The notes beneath the pieces are model-generated. The model searched no databases and had not been told where the DNA came from. It saw only the letters and a program-made list of their open reading frames with translations. Both the position numbers and the translations under genes were made by a program. A DNA stretch of 64,000 nt from Saccharum officinarum (Eukaryota > Streptophyta > Magnoliopsida > Poales > Poaceae), in NCBI GenBank assembly GCA_020631735.1, contig CM036179.1, forward strand, positions 23,303,063-23,367,062, given 5' to 3'. Of this stretch, positions 23,314 to 35,837 are shown piece by piece (within the stretch, counting starts at the first letter, position 1; each line of letters opens with the position of its first letter).

Positions 23314-24677
23314 GTCTAATAATAAAAGAAAGATCCAATAATCTGGACAGGAACAATGCACTTACCTGCCTATTCGCCTTGCCGCTCCAGCAGCTAAGGC
23401 TACGTTTGCATCCACCCAGACAGTAGTAGAACACAGCTGATCCTAACACCTTAGACATGGTTTGCCTCCTGTGTAATCAATCCATCTCAGATTTTTGAAT
23501 CCCGCAACCTACCTTGTTCTAAGGTCCTGTTTGGTCCAAAGGGATTTTATGAATTTGGATTAAATAAATCTGATGTGTTTTATTATATTCAGTGCTTGTG
23601 TGTTAAAACTTAAAATCTACTAGAATCTGGTCTGTTTGGATTGGAATTTTTAGAATTCTGGAAAAAAAAAATCTATATTCTTAAAATCATCCAAACGGTG
23701 TCTAAGCTTGTGCTGTCAAATACCGACCACCCTACAAACCTTTTACAACTGTTCCAAATAACGTAGATATATTGTTTTTATGATGTATTTAGACATAGTA
23801 TATATTTAGCTGCATAACAAAAGTTATATATTTAAGCTAAAACGTCTTATAATTTGGAACAAATGGAGTATCTTATATGGTCCGAAGTGGATCCAAACAA
23901 GGTTTAGGGTCCGTTTGGCAGTGAGAAATGTTTAGGTTAACAATAGAATTAATGTTACATGTGAGAAAAAGAAAAAAAATTGAAGGAGAATCACTTGGAA
24001 CCGATTCTCAGATAGACACGAAAAACTTGGTTTTATGATTCTAGTCCTAGTTTCAAAAATCCATGAGCTAGCCAAAAGGTTCCAGAAAGTGATTCTGATT
24101 TAACGGAGAAACATTTTTAAGAGAATCTGGACGTGAAACGTGAAAGAATTTGGATCCCTACTAAATACACTCTTGGTCCGGCGCTTCTCTATTGTTGGAA
24201 AAAATACAAATCATAGAGCTATTCGACTGATGATTTTTGCGACTGATAAATCGGCTGATACTGTTTTATCGTGAAAAAAAAATATTATACCGTGTCTCAT
24301 AAGCCGGTCTAATAAGTTGCGAACCGCGACGTATAATTGGCAAAGGCAGCAACCAGCAGCGGGAGGAGGCCAAGGAAATATGTCCAAATAAACCTGCTGC
24401 TCTGAAAGCTGTGGGATTGTTAGCACTACTGATACTGACTTTGTGCAGGCTTTTAAGGACCTCTCTGTCTATGCATCGCCGCACACACTTGCATCGGTTC
24501 ATTTTCCGAGCAAATGATCCAAACATAAGGCAGCCAAAAGATCCGGAATCTCTCCAGAGCAGGGTTTGCAGCTGCAGCTGTAGGTACCGGGCACGTTGTG
24601 ACTTGTGAGCATCATCAATCAACCCATATCAAACTCCCTACGCACCTTGAGACAAAGGAGTACTGCTCCCTGTAAGT
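23314..24677. other. Intergenic DNA with MITE remnants
   Basis: Holds a Stowaway-like remnant (about 23745-23875, ending cttataatttggaacaaatg), a 'tccgtttggcagtgagaa' repeat near 23910 and a fragment of the 18790-type MITE near 24215-24310. No gene is recognised. Confidence 0.5.
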
Positions 24678-24903
24678 AATGCATGCACACAAGTCACTTG
24701 GGGAAGAAACTATTGTCTTTTTTACGTCACCAATTTATCTAAGGATGTGTTTGGTCTGGATTATTGTAGAAATATATCTAATTCAGATTGAATGCATGCA
24801 CACAAGTCACTTGGGGAACGAAACTTTTGTTATTTTTACATCACCAATTATCTAAGGATGTGTTTGGTTTGGATTCTTGTAAAAATATATCTAATTCAGA
24901 TTT
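24678..24903. repeat. 113-bp tandem duplication, two copies
   Basis: 24678-24790 and 24791-24903 are near-identical: aatgcatgcacacaagtcac, ttggggaa, then atctaaggatgtgtttggt and aaatatatctaattcagatt. They differ by a few substitutions and small indels. Confidence 0.9.
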
Positions 24904-25249
24904 TCTCAGGAAATGTCTCAGATGATGAATCAAAATCACTATCTGAAACTGTTTGGCTAATAAACCATATTCTGGTATATTAAAAATCCTAAAAATTCAA
25001 ATATACTTCAAAAAAATTCAAATCTTGTTTGTGGACAAAGAACAACTTAAATACAACATATTTTAACTTGTCCCACTTCAAAAACATTAGTTAAAAAATA
25101 TGAGGTGAGAAGGAAGAATCATAATCACTTGAAATCACCTTTTCACCGCTTCTCTGTCGTAGTACAAAAACACGAAACGTTTCACTCTAGAATCACTCTA
25201 GGAACTTAAATATTTATCTAATAGAGAACCATCCTTTTTTGGACACCCT

Positions 25250-26440
25250 AGATAATATCGCTCTCTTATTTAACTAGACATTACAATACATGCAACCAAT
25301 TATGAGACTCCTCTAATTTGTTATCCACCCGTGCTCTTAAAAAAAAGACATTCAACATATTTACTTGAAACTTTGTCAATTGTTTCATATTTACTGACAA
25401 CAACATTGTTAAACAAAGATGGGTATTTGTGTTTGAGGGGTTGATTCCAATCCATAATCATGCAAACCTAATTTGGTTGCCATCATTTAATTGGTCGCTC
25501 CCTAGAATTAGAAAATGTTCATTAACTCATGTTAGGTCTATTCAAAATTGAGTCTCATGGTTTATTTGTGACCCAAATCATATTGGTTTTTGAGATATTT
25601 GTGTTTTAGTAATTAACTCTATCTAATCTCCCTTTTCATCTAATAGCTCATACAACCATTTGTGTGGTAGGAATTTGTTTCGAACATCAAATTCTAAATC
25701 CTTAACCCACCTTGATCTTTTTTTGATAAAATAATGGTCCATTACGCTCATATGTATTTATTTTCAACTAGACCATTTTACCAAAAAAATCCTTTATCTA
25801 AATACTCTAATTTTTCATAGTACATCAAGGAATATCATTAAAAAGCATAACCATAGGTACGCTAGATCGAACCAAATTGATCAAAATTAGTCTCTCCCAA
25901 TCAACAAGTGTTTTCCTTTTCACTCACTTTTACCTATGTCCATTAACCCTGTAATCTCGATGTATCCCTAAGTTTCCTAAAGTGCATTGGGACGCAAAAT
26001 TTTCTAAAGGGATAGGTGCCTGCCTTGTAACCAAACAATTTTAGATATTGATAATCAAAATCATTTTTTTGGCTGCAAGCCTGCAATAGAGAAAAACACT
26101 TTTTTGAAAGCTAATTTTGAGACCCGATAGCTCTCAAAGGCGCAAAGTAATAACTTTAATGTTTTATCTTGCTCAATACTATGGTCCATAAATATATAAC
26201 CTTCTGTCTCATATGCATTTTGTAAGATATATACAGACCACCTTCTACCAGGGTGGCACTACATCTTACTCATCTAATGATCTTTCTTAGCTTAGGCAAG
26301 ATTGATTGCTAACATATCTACAATCATAGTGAATAGAATTGGAGATAGTCGGTCACCCTGCATTTGTCATTTTTTTTGAAGCATGGTCGTATTTGATCAT
26401 TTAGTTTGATACCTTGCATGAGCTTTAAATAAGAGAATCT
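25250..26440 (-). mobile_element. Degenerate LINE (L1-type) reverse transcriptase remnant
   Basis: On the minus strand, QGDRLSPILFTMIVDMLAI (about 26300-26365) matches the conserved QGDPLSP block of plant L1 reverse transcriptases. Downstream, DQGGLRI..NL (about 25640-25720) matches the post-RT region of the same family. Stops and frameshifts are frequent throughout, so it is an old, dead copy. Confidence 0.65.
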
Positions 26441-26499
26441 ATATTTTCTTTTTTTAGGAGACATCTCAATCAAAAACCATCTCTAAATTGCTCGCCTCT

Positions 26500-26700
26500 T
26501 CAAATCAATTTCTATAGGCTTTCAGTATTTCGAGCAACCTCTGTAGATCACATTTCTAGAGACGACCGGAGTTTCTAACCACCTATAGAAACAGAAGCAT
26601 TTTATAGTCGGCTATAAACTCCATCCATCTTTAGAAACTGATTCTTAGAGGCAGTAGTAATGTTGTCCGCCTATAAAAATAGGTGTAGCACAAAAAAATC
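26500..26700. repeat. CACTA-like subterminal repeat remnant
   Basis: Several short inverted units resemble 'tttctagaggcgg' (26553-26690: ctagagacgaccgg, cctatagaaacag, tagaggcagtagt, cgcctataaaaatagg). They recall subterminal repeats of grass CACTA elements, but no CACTA terminus with TSD is seen. Confidence 0.35.
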
Positions 26701-27673
26701 ATAACATTTTTTTTCAAATCAAGTAGGATGAAGATAAACTTTTCATCAAAGTTGTGTAACTCAAAGAGATCTACAACTTCATAGTTGATGAGTTTTTCAT
26801 TTGAAATTGGTTAACAGGTAAGAGCCAATTGACAAATGGGATGTTTCGTTTTATTAATTAACCATTTTATTTTACAAGAGGTGGTCTATGTAAGTTTTTT
26901 TATACTAATGGTCTATGTAAGTTGATAAATGCTATCTCGATCTAAAAGAGTGACTCTTTAGTTTTATCTTAAATCAAACTATGTTATAAATGTTTGACCG
27001 AGTTTATAAAAAAGATTTTATAACATCAATAAGTAAATCATAAAGTTTATTTCATTATTATAAATCTAATGGCACTTATTTAGTAGTATAAATGTTAGTG
27101 TCCTTTTATATAAATTCGATTAAATTTAAAATAGTTTGGCTTAAAAATATATTTTTATTTATTTTTGGTTTAGGATAAAATTAGATTATCATTCCTTTTG
27201 AAAAGGGGAGAGATGCGGATGAGATCACTCCCTCAGTCCCCTCTCGAGACTCGAGTGTCTACCATAGTCGATTCTCGAACCAAACGAAACAACAACAACG
27301 ATACGAGGGCTACAGGAGCGTGAGAAGGTGGCAGGCAGGTCACCTTCTGACCTTCACATGTTGCTCGACCCAAAGTCCCAATGAAATACCGTAGGGGAAA
27401 AAAGTTTGTTCTTGTTGATGGAAAAGATGCTTTGTTCTGTTCCGTTCCGCTTCCACGTACCCCGAGTCCGATGGATAGAGTGACGACTGTGGAGCGGAGG
27501 AATGCAGAATTGCAGTGCAGCGCCGTTGTATTGCCCTGCAATCGACGTCGATCCTATCCTGAAGGCTACTACGGAGTGGTAGAACTGTACAGGCATGACA
27601 TGATCGATGATGGCTGTGTTTAGTTGAGAAAATTTGGGTGAAAAGTTACTGTAGTATTTTTGTTGTTATTTAG
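26701..27673. other. Intergenic DNA ending in a MITE cut by the gap
   Basis: No gene is recognised. The 80-102 residue ORFs on both strands at 27233-27623 overlap each other and lack known domains. 27613-27673 is the left part of a family-B MITE, close to the start of the copy at 45944. Confidence 0.5.
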
Positions 27674-27773
27674 NNNNNNNNNNNNNNNNNNNNNNNNNNN
27701 NNNNNNNNNNNNNNNNNNNNNNNNNNNNNNNNNNNNNNNNNNNNNNNNNNNNNNNNNNNNNNNNNNNNNNNNN
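27674..27773. other. Assembly gap of 100 Ns
   Basis: Exactly 100 N characters, the usual placeholder for a gap of unknown size. Features across it cannot be interpreted. Confidence 0.99.
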
Positions 27774-28435
27774 ACTACTAATACATTAATCCTAAATACT
27801 TAATGGTTTAGTTTTATCTAAAATCAAATTATCTAAAGTTTAACCAAATATATATACATAAGAATACTAATTATATATTGAAATAATTGTCATTGGACTC
27901 ATCATGGAATATATTTTCAAAGTATAGTTTGTTAGTGTCATAAATGTTAATATTTTTTCCTATAAATTTGATTAAACTTCAGATATTTTTACTTCAAACA
28001 CAATTAAAACACTAAATTTCTGGTACGGACGGAGTATATACTTTGGAGATAATGTTGGTTGAGGCCGACACCTTTCCTTGACCTCCGCTAAGCATGTTTG
28101 GTTTGTTGCATCTACATTGAAATCGAAATATATTTACTTTCGTATATAGTTGACTATCGAAAGGGGGTGGGAAATAATGTGAAATTCGTACGGATTACTA
28201 TCAATTGTTTCAAACAGGGCCAAAATAGATGCCTATAAAACCTACCTTTGTGCCTTTCAGTCTTCAGATATAACGTGAGGCTGGGGAACAAAGGGCAAGT
28301 GTTTGATAGAGATGCGATGCACGGGAGGGAGGGAAGGCTGGGGAAAGTCAACACATTTCACGGAATCCTACAGGGGCTCATTGTGCATGCATGTGACAGG
28401 CAGCGGAGACCTTTTCACTCAACTGATGATAAACC
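27774..28435. other. AT-rich intergenic DNA
   Basis: No gene is recognised. A Stowaway-like end (tggtacggacggagtatata) occurs near 28021-28040. Confidence 0.5.
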
Positions 28436-29382
28436 TTAGCATCTCCAAGAGATTAGCTAAAAATATTTTCCAAATCTCCTAATTTAGCTATTCTCTAAAA
28501 TAAACATCCACAAAAAAACCTAGACTACTCCAACAGCCTTTGTAAAAAATTTCCATTCTTGCTATTTGTATCTGTCACGTCATGGGACATCTTCGGCACC
28601 TGGTTGTGCCGCGCCGGCTTGAGCATGGCGTCGAGCACCTTGTGTGCGTCGTCTCCGCTGCCGCCTGCAGCAGCCGCGAGTCGAGGGTTCATGTAGGCAT
28701 TCGCTATGCGACGCGAGCGGTGGAGAGGACGAGCTGCTCGAGCTGACCTTAAAGGCGAGCAGCGAGCGAGCGATGGAGAAGGACGAGCTGCTTGAGCTCG
28801 ACCTTAATGGCGAGCAGCAGCGAGCGATCGAGAAGACGAGCTGCTTGAGCTCGACCTTAATGGCGAGCAGCGGCTGCTTCGGGGCATCCCGGCGTTGCTG
28901 CACCTGCAAATGCTTCAGCACCGTGACGAGTGCATTCAATAGTGGCACCCCCGCGCCCCGCTCCCTGCGCCGCCGCCGCCGACGCTGCCGCTGAGACCGT
29001 GACTCCAAGCTTGGGTGCAGGACTGCAGCTGGTGCACGCCGCCAGCGCCACCACGCTAGCTAGGTCCGGCACTGGCGGCGGCCACGCGAGCGCATGCCGG
29101 TGCAGCATCCGGCCAGGCGGCCAGCGTGACGAGCAGCATTCTTTGGAGTCCAGAGCAGCACTGGCAACGCACGTTCGTGCGGGGGATGAGGCGCCATGCG
29201 GGAAAAGGTCGAATAGCCAGCGACTCTCGTCGTCCAAATCTAGCGACCGAATTTTCAGGAATAGACAGCCACTAAATTTAGAGAGGCGTTTACACAATCT
29301 GTTGGAGTCGTTTTTTTTGTCAATAATAGCTATATTTAGCTTTACAAAATGTTTTAGCCTATCTCTTGGACATGCTCTAGGA
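28436..29382. mobile_element. Non-autonomous TIR element (about 950 bp) with GC-rich insert
   Basis: The left end (CCTTAGCATCTCCAAGAG, then attagctaaaa and, about 90 bp in, ctccaacag) is mirrored at the right end, whose reverse reads CCTAGAGCATGTCCAAGAG, aggctaaaac and ctccaacag. The imperfect inverted repeats are roughly 100 bp. The interior is GC-rich and contains a three-copy repeat of about 55 bp (28726-28872) that reads DELLELDLNGEQQRAIEK in one frame. There is no transposase. Superfamily is uncertain because no clean TSD is seen. Confidence 0.6.
28726..28872 (+). repeat. Three-copy coding-like tandem repeat
   Basis: Copies begin gacgagctgctcgagctgac, gacgagctgcttgagctcga and acgagctgcttgagctcgac, each continuing with cttaawggcgagcagc. 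Two copies translate as DELLEL..LK/NGEQQRA-EK; the third is frameshifted. Flanking sequence gives no gene identity. Confidence 0.75.
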
Positions 29383-30641
29383 AGTATGATGCGACACCGT
29401 TAACCATCACTGTTCATTGCTAAAAAAAAGGACTCATCTCGTTTTGCTTGGTCGCAAGATAAACAATAATCTAATTAATATCTTTCTATATGAATCTAAT
29501 TAAAATACTCCCTCCGTTTTGACTTTCGTAGGTAAAACCTGCATTATCTAACTTTGATCAAGTTAGAGACAATACTATAATCATTAATTAGAGGAATGGA
29601 CTATAAAATATACTATAGTTGGTAATTTATATCTCGTGAATCTTGTCCGGCGTTATAGATATTTTTGTTATTTCTGTATTTTCATAAAACTGATCAAAAC
29701 TAGAATTTTACTGTACCATATGTCAAATTTGTATATGATAATTTAACGACAACAGCAGCATATAGTAGTTACAGAAACCACTATACGGAAACAACTGTTT
29801 TTTAATCCCCACAGTAATATGCACTTGTTAGGAACAATTGAACAAATGCAAGGAGGGTATGCACGGGAGCTTTGGTACGAACTACGAGTACTACACAGGT
29901 GATGTACTTTGAGGAAAACAGCAGACACACACGTGCATATGGAGGCAGTCCCAAAGGTTTGGAGAAGCCGTGACATGCATTTGTAGGGCACGTGAGCCTG
30001 ATAGCGGCAAGCTCAAGGCAAAGGCAGCCTGGCTGGCGGCTGGCCTCTGGCCGCTGACCAACTACTACTGTTCCCCAATTATTGTGACTGCCCCTGCTAT
30101 TTCTATCAGTCGATAGAAACGAATTGGGGAAGGGGGAACTAACTAATAAGTTAAAAAAAAACGATTGGACTAGGATCGGTGTCATGCTCGTTTTTTTTTT
30201 CTGGCGATGTTGTTATAGCAAATTCTAATTAGCAATTATCATGGCACGATTAGTACCATAAGTGTCAGTGCATATTGATTAGAGTGATGAGAACGTAGCT
30301 TTGCATTGTAAATTTGCAAAAAAAAAAATTATTTGATCGATACATCCACCTCCACCCCTTACCGTCAGTGCCCACGTATGACATACATACACAATGTTTG
30401 ATAACTGATACAGTTGACTAGACCATGGCGGCTTCTTGCTAATTACTATTTGAGTTTTTGCCAAACATGTCCCATATGGGGAAGATTGCTTCTATTGACG
30501 CAGTGGACGGCCACCGCTGCGTGTCCAGGTGCTTCACCACGACCACTTGCCCATTTCATCCTCTTGATGGAACGACTGCCTGAGAAATTCATCTACAGGC
30601 ATCCACACTGCAAATGAAAAGCCCAAAAGTGTTCGTTTCTT
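29383..30641. other. Intergenic DNA
   Basis: A Stowaway-like end lies at 29509 (ctccctccgttttgactttc). The 127-residue minus-strand ORF at 29802-30185 lacks known domains. Nothing else is recognised. Confidence 0.5.
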
Positions 30642-32170
30642 CTAACAGTGAAAAACCATCTGGATCTTGACGAGTACCATTGTAGCCTCAATATCAGATT
30701 CATCAATTGTGATGTGAAACGACAGTGCCTTTGAGTGTGCAAAGAAACAGTATATCTGAATTCTAAAAAGTGACTTGGTGTGCAAAGGAATTTTCAGTGG
30801 AAATGGCCTGCTCTCTGCTTCTACTTTAGCAGCCACAGCGCTGCCGCAGCTTGTTTTTATAACTGATTGAACAGTACGTTTAGGAAGGAAGTGCAGCAGC
30901 AACAGGGCTGCTGCAGCTACCTCTTCCGAGCAGGCTGTAAAATAACTATCATTGAGTTGAGTTTGATATATGCCTTAACGCAACGCCATCCAAGAAAGAA
31001 GTTTCTATTTGTAAAGCACTAGGAAAATGTATAAATAATAAAAAGATGCTAAATAGCATATACATTCAGTGGAACAACCAAAATATATTAACAAAATGCA
31101 GCATTTTAGAAACTAAGCAAGTACAACTTCTGTTCCAAATTGTATCCAGACATAGCGTATATCTAGGTGCATAGCATAAGCTATGTAACTAAAAATGCTA
31201 AAACAACTTATAGTGTAGAATGGAGGGAGTATAACCTATGATGGTTGTTGCCTTATCAGTCAGTTCTTTTATATGCGTGAAGATGATTGGATCCTTATCA
31301 ACAAAACCAGTTAGGAATCTTCCAAATGCCTGAACAGTGTAATGGGATTTCCTTTCCTTAACGACAAGCACCTAAATCAGAGAAAAGCATTTAATACAAC
31401 CACAAAGTGCATAAAGAGTTATAATCTTATTCAGAAAGTAATATTACTAAGGAAACAAGTGCAACCTAGAAATTGTTATAACCTCTCTTTTGTCATTCAT
31501 GATAAATCCTCAAACACCAATTTGATGCAATGCATGTAAGGCAAAGCAGTGGGGCGTTTTGGAAGCAAGAAAGTTAGCCTCACATAACCCTGTTCTGCAT
31601 GTTGATAAATGACCCCGCCTGAAGCAAATTAATCTAAGGTTAGTTGCACCCTAGCATCAGTTACAAAATCAAGAGATTTTAAAATGCTGAATCAACAATG
31701 AACATATAACCATCCAGGGAAAGAAATGAGATTGAAGATAGCATTTTCAAACAAAAATAACTGGAACAATAATCAAAGAAGGGGCATTTTTCCTCGCTAA
31801 AGTATTAACAGTACAACTTGCCTTTATTGGTATAGGAACTAGATCAGCTTGATCTTCCAATATCTTCAACTAGACCCCACTTTTTCACTGAAGTATGAAA
31901 CCCATCAATATCTTTATATATCCATTTATTTAATTGATGTTTGCACACATTACCTGTTGACTCCAGTAAGACAGTGAGGACTGGAGTGATAACTACAAGC
32001 AAGTGTCATGGGAACAGCCACATGAACAACCTTCGGCAATAAATTTCCAAAGAAACACGGAGCTGTTCCAAATATTGAAGATTTCAAACAGGGCTGTCTA
32101 ACTGCTGAAGTTGTCAAAAGTACAATATTGTAAGAGAAAAGTATGGGATCCACTGTGGCAATATATTGCA
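30642..32170 (-). pseudogene. Exon chain of an unrecognised gene (possibly decayed)
   Basis: Three minus-strand segments join in phase through plausible GT-AG sites: 31518-31618 (YQHAEQGYVRLTFLLPKRPT), 31236-31371 (KERKSHYTVQAFGRFLTGF) and 30642-30934 (HFLPKRTVQSVIKTSCGS), ending at TAG 30642-30644. Upstream, a 216-base segment ending at a donor near 31958 is open (DPILFSYNIVLLTTSAVRQ). A short segment at 31816-31882 contains an in-frame TGA and seems to need a frame change. I do not recognise the protein, and no domain is evident. A Stowaway MITE abuts one intron donor. It may be the 3' half of a pseudogene or of a real gene with exons I have misjoined. Confidence 0.45.
31127..31233. mobile_element. 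Stowaway-like MITE
   Basis: The right end TAGAATGGAGGGAGTATA is the standard grass Stowaway terminus with TA. The left end (cttctgttccaaattgtatc) is degraded. It ends a few bases before the intron donor at 31235. Confidence 0.65.
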
Positions 32171-32527
32171 TGAGAAAGGGTCATTGTATACAATAATTAA
32201 TCAGTTGTTTGCAATGACGAACAAGAAAACAAAGAGGTTATGTGCATGAAAGCCATCATAAACTGTTGTTGCTTCTACTTTCTCCTATATAGCACAAGGT
32301 TCCCCAACACATCCCCAAGCAGAAGATTTAGCATAGAATTGGTGCATTGCCACATGCTACAGGCCTGCAAAAATCAAATTGTTTTGCATCTGAAGTCTTT
32401 GGGCAAACCAAAGAAAGATAACACCTTAAATATGCTAAGGGGTGCACACAGAAAATGCTATTTTTTATCCCTCAGTAAACTTGAAGTCCAAAAGAATTGG
32501 CAACACAAAGAGGCCTATCAGCCTATG

Positions 32528-32876
32528 TGTTAGAGTACGTCAGGGGCCTATTGGGCCTGGGCTGGTTGTATAGCCCGTTAGTATTAGGGTTAATTAGAGA
32601 TAAGGGTCGCTTGCTTAGAGGTAAGTAAGCCTTGCTTGGGAGTAAGTAAACCTCTCTATATAAGGAGAGAAGATATATCAATCTAATCAAGCAAGAATTA
32701 AGAAGGAAATCTCTTCCCTCTTGCTCGGCCGTGGGCAAAGCTCCCGGCCTGCCTCCTCTCTCCCTCGCAGCCCAGCTGCCACAATCCTGGGAGCGAACAG
32801 TACCCGCGGGTACTGTAGCACACCAGTCGCCACCACTCCTCAGCTCACCCCCCTCAACCCTAGCAGCCACAGAACA
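32528..32876. mobile_element. Solo LTR, 349 bp, with perfect 5-bp TSD
   Basis: Starts TGTTAGAGTACG, ends GAACA, and is flanked by CTATG at 32523-32527 and 32877-32881. A TATA box (ctctatataagg, about 32653) is present. There is no primer-binding site, polypurine tract or internal domain, so it is a product of LTR-LTR recombination. The LTR type (short, TGTT..AACA) suggests Copia. Confidence 0.85.
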
Positions 32877-32881
32877 CTATG

Positions 32882-35362
32882 TCTCTTAAATAGAGCAGGG
32901 AAGATCGAATTAGTCACAGAATATTTGATAAGGCGTCTACATTTTTTAAGTGGGCTTTGCACTATTTTATATAAAAAAAAGAAGAAAAATGCACCTATGG
33001 TTATGAATCCCATTTGAACCAGCACATAGCCTTGTCAAGAGAGTCCCTGAAAAGATGCCATATTGGCCTCCTAAATGGAATTATCTCCAACTTTCTATAC
33101 TAAAGCTCCTATTGGATTGCAAACAATCAAAATACAATTCTCGAGTAACACACAACTATAAATGCATAAGTTCCAAAAATAATCAAATACGAGTATAATT
33201 TCTTAGGGTAAAAATTAAGAATTTTTTACTTCCAAGTATCTGTAAAAGTAAACATCATAGGCAAGTTCTACAAATAAAAAAAGCTGCAAAATGGATCAAT
33301 CTAAACATTCTTGAATGACGGACTCCAATTTTCAAACTAGAATAGTTCAACTATGATTATCATAGAACATGTAATGTATGTAAAATTTTAATCGATTTGA
33401 CACTGAAAACAATCTTGTAACTATAAAATTTAAAATTTAGCTTAAGTGTTAAACATCAATCTGAATTCAGAACAATAAATTCGACTTAATATTTTTGAAA
33501 TAAAATTTATATCTATAAATTCACATTCGACCTTTCGTATCAAAGCTCAATATAAATCTGTACTCAATTTTTAACATATGGCTCAAAATTCAAAACTTAA
33601 TACATTTAAATTCTGCAAAACCAGGATACAAATCTATACCCAGAATGTCATTCAATGTCTTGGATTGAGAGAAGACAAATGTGTACCAAGAGTAGGCCGG
33701 TATGAGTATGTCTGGCAGCTTAGGTCCATAAAGGACAGCCATTTCGTAACTTCTAATGGCTCGGACTCTTACAACCACACCCTAGCTAGACACAAATTAG
33801 AGGATTTATGACCATAAATGGCAGTTAATCAACTTGGAACCAGTGGATGCAGAACCTATCAAAGTTCCATAAGCATGTGGATAACACAGAAGTTTGGAGC
33901 TTCAGCAAGTCAGGCTATTCCTCAACTAGTGCTTCTATACTCTTCTGGAAAGTGAGAAGTGCAAAATTGAAGCAATTTGAGGGCATGGTTTGCGACCATA
34001 CACTGTTCAATTAGTAATAACATAGCTTTATGATTTTTCCAACTTGGTTTTTGGAATAGCATATAAACCATCATTTACACTGACATGCATTCAATATTTA
34101 CTTTTCTAGTACAGTGTTGAAATTTGAGAATGTTCTTCAAGGCATACCATTGCGATAAGCATGTGTTCCCACACAATTTCATTATCTATTTGATGCAAGC
34201 AGTTGCAACAATGTCACTTTATTCCAGTTCTACATTATAAAGAGTAAAGTATATTGGTGGTCCTCAATCTTGTCTCTGTACGTCTTGTAAATAATTAAGC
34301 AAGAGGATCAAATTGTTCAATTTCCATCTTACTGATGGTGAATGTGGATATAAATTTATACCCTGTCCAGGGATGGAACCAGAAATAGGCTAGGCCCAGG
34401 ACTAATCCTGTGCTAATACAAGGACATGTCCTTTGAACAATTGATATTCTGATGTGTTTTGAGTAGATTTTCATTGTTTTGGGGGCCTTGGACAAGGGTA
34501 GAGCCAGGGACGCCAGGTGCTCGGCTACACCACTGGTCCTGTCACTCTATCTAGCCCACAAAACCATGAATACAAACCATAGTTACCTTTCTTTTCAACA
34601 AAAAAATGACCACTTCATTTAATTTGGTAGCCTTGATTCCAGATTATATTAGTACGATACAATGAAGCATTGAATTGATGCAAGAAAAAATAACATAGGT
34701 TTAGCTTTTCAGCTAAGTAGCAAACAATATAAGAATAGGAATTGTTTAAAATAAAAGGAAAAAAATACTCCACTTCACATGGTTCCAGATGTCCAGATTG
34801 TCTAACAATATGAAGCATATTCTAATGTTCTTGTGTTGCTCCTAAACATTGACAGCAACAGATCATAACTACAGAAAATTCATCCATATCTTATCCTATT
34901 GGACTAGAAAATTCTTCTCATAACTTGTGATAATACAAGGATACAATGAATTAGGAGGTTCACAAATTGTTTTTACAAACTAAAATTTCTTTCAAAGGAA
35001 TATGATTTGATTACTCCGGATCGCCACCTCATTGGTGACATAGATGGCAGCACCTCATAAAATTGATGGATAATGCCATGCTAGGTAGCTGAACAAGTAG
35101 TGCACTGAGGGCAAAGTCATTTCTCATAACACCTGACTTTACATCAAATCATATGAAAGCAAATGGAACAGTGTTACAAAAATGCTTGCTGATGACACAG
35201 CTCCTTTCCATTATTCAAGGAGAAATTTTTCCTAGGCTAATGTATAATTGTATACATCAAAAGATTTAAGAAAAAAAACTTATCTATGCTAAAGCTTCTT
35301 GTTGGCAGATTCAAGGAGAAAGTTATGTTTCATCTGAACAGGAACAGTTTAGGCATTCTCTC
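32882..35362. other. AT-rich intergenic DNA
   Basis: No gene, RNA or structured repeat is recognised. Short ORFs on both strands (under 80 residues) have no family resemblance. Confidence 0.5.
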
Positions 35363-35367
35363 CTACA

Positions 35368-35693
35368 TGACAGAAATAAGTCTGTGTGTGGCTGATCTTT
35401 GTGGGACTGCAACACATGGTCCTTGTGTCCTTGTAAACAACATCCTTGACTGCTTTTAGGACAGCAGTTAGCATCTTAGTTAGCATCTTAGGACATCTTG
35501 ACTAGCATCTAGGACAGCATCTTAGACTAATCTTAGCATATGCTTGGCTGGTTAGCAGCCTATAAATTTGTATCCCCAACCCCTCAGGTTGGTATGACAT
35601 TGTGTGAGAAATAAACCCAGAAAATTGCCCCATCTTTAAGTGTCATCCTCTCGATGAGAGTAAGGACCAAGAGCAAGAGTCCAGCGACTAACA
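35368..35693 (+). repeat. Copia 5' LTR (326 bp)
   Basis: TGACAGAAATAAG..GCGACTAACA. It contains short repeated units around 'tagcatcttagga' (35465-35540) and ends two bases before the primer-binding site. Confidence 0.92.
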
Positions 35694-35695
35694 AG

Positions 35696-35707
35696 TGGTA
35701 TCAAAGC
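35696..35707 (+). other. Primer-binding site (initiator tRNA-Met type)
   Basis: TGGTATCAAAGC, one base from the canonical TGGTATCAGAGC, two bases after the LTR. Confidence 0.9.
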
Positions 35708-35837
35708 CGTATTATCCTGTAGCCTGAGCATCTCCTGCTCATCTCCTTCCCTGGTCTCGCAGCAGCCCCAGCCGGTAGCAGCAGCAGCAGCTCCGCTGCC
35801 CCTGCTCTCAACACAGCAGCCCCCTCGATAGCGCGCC

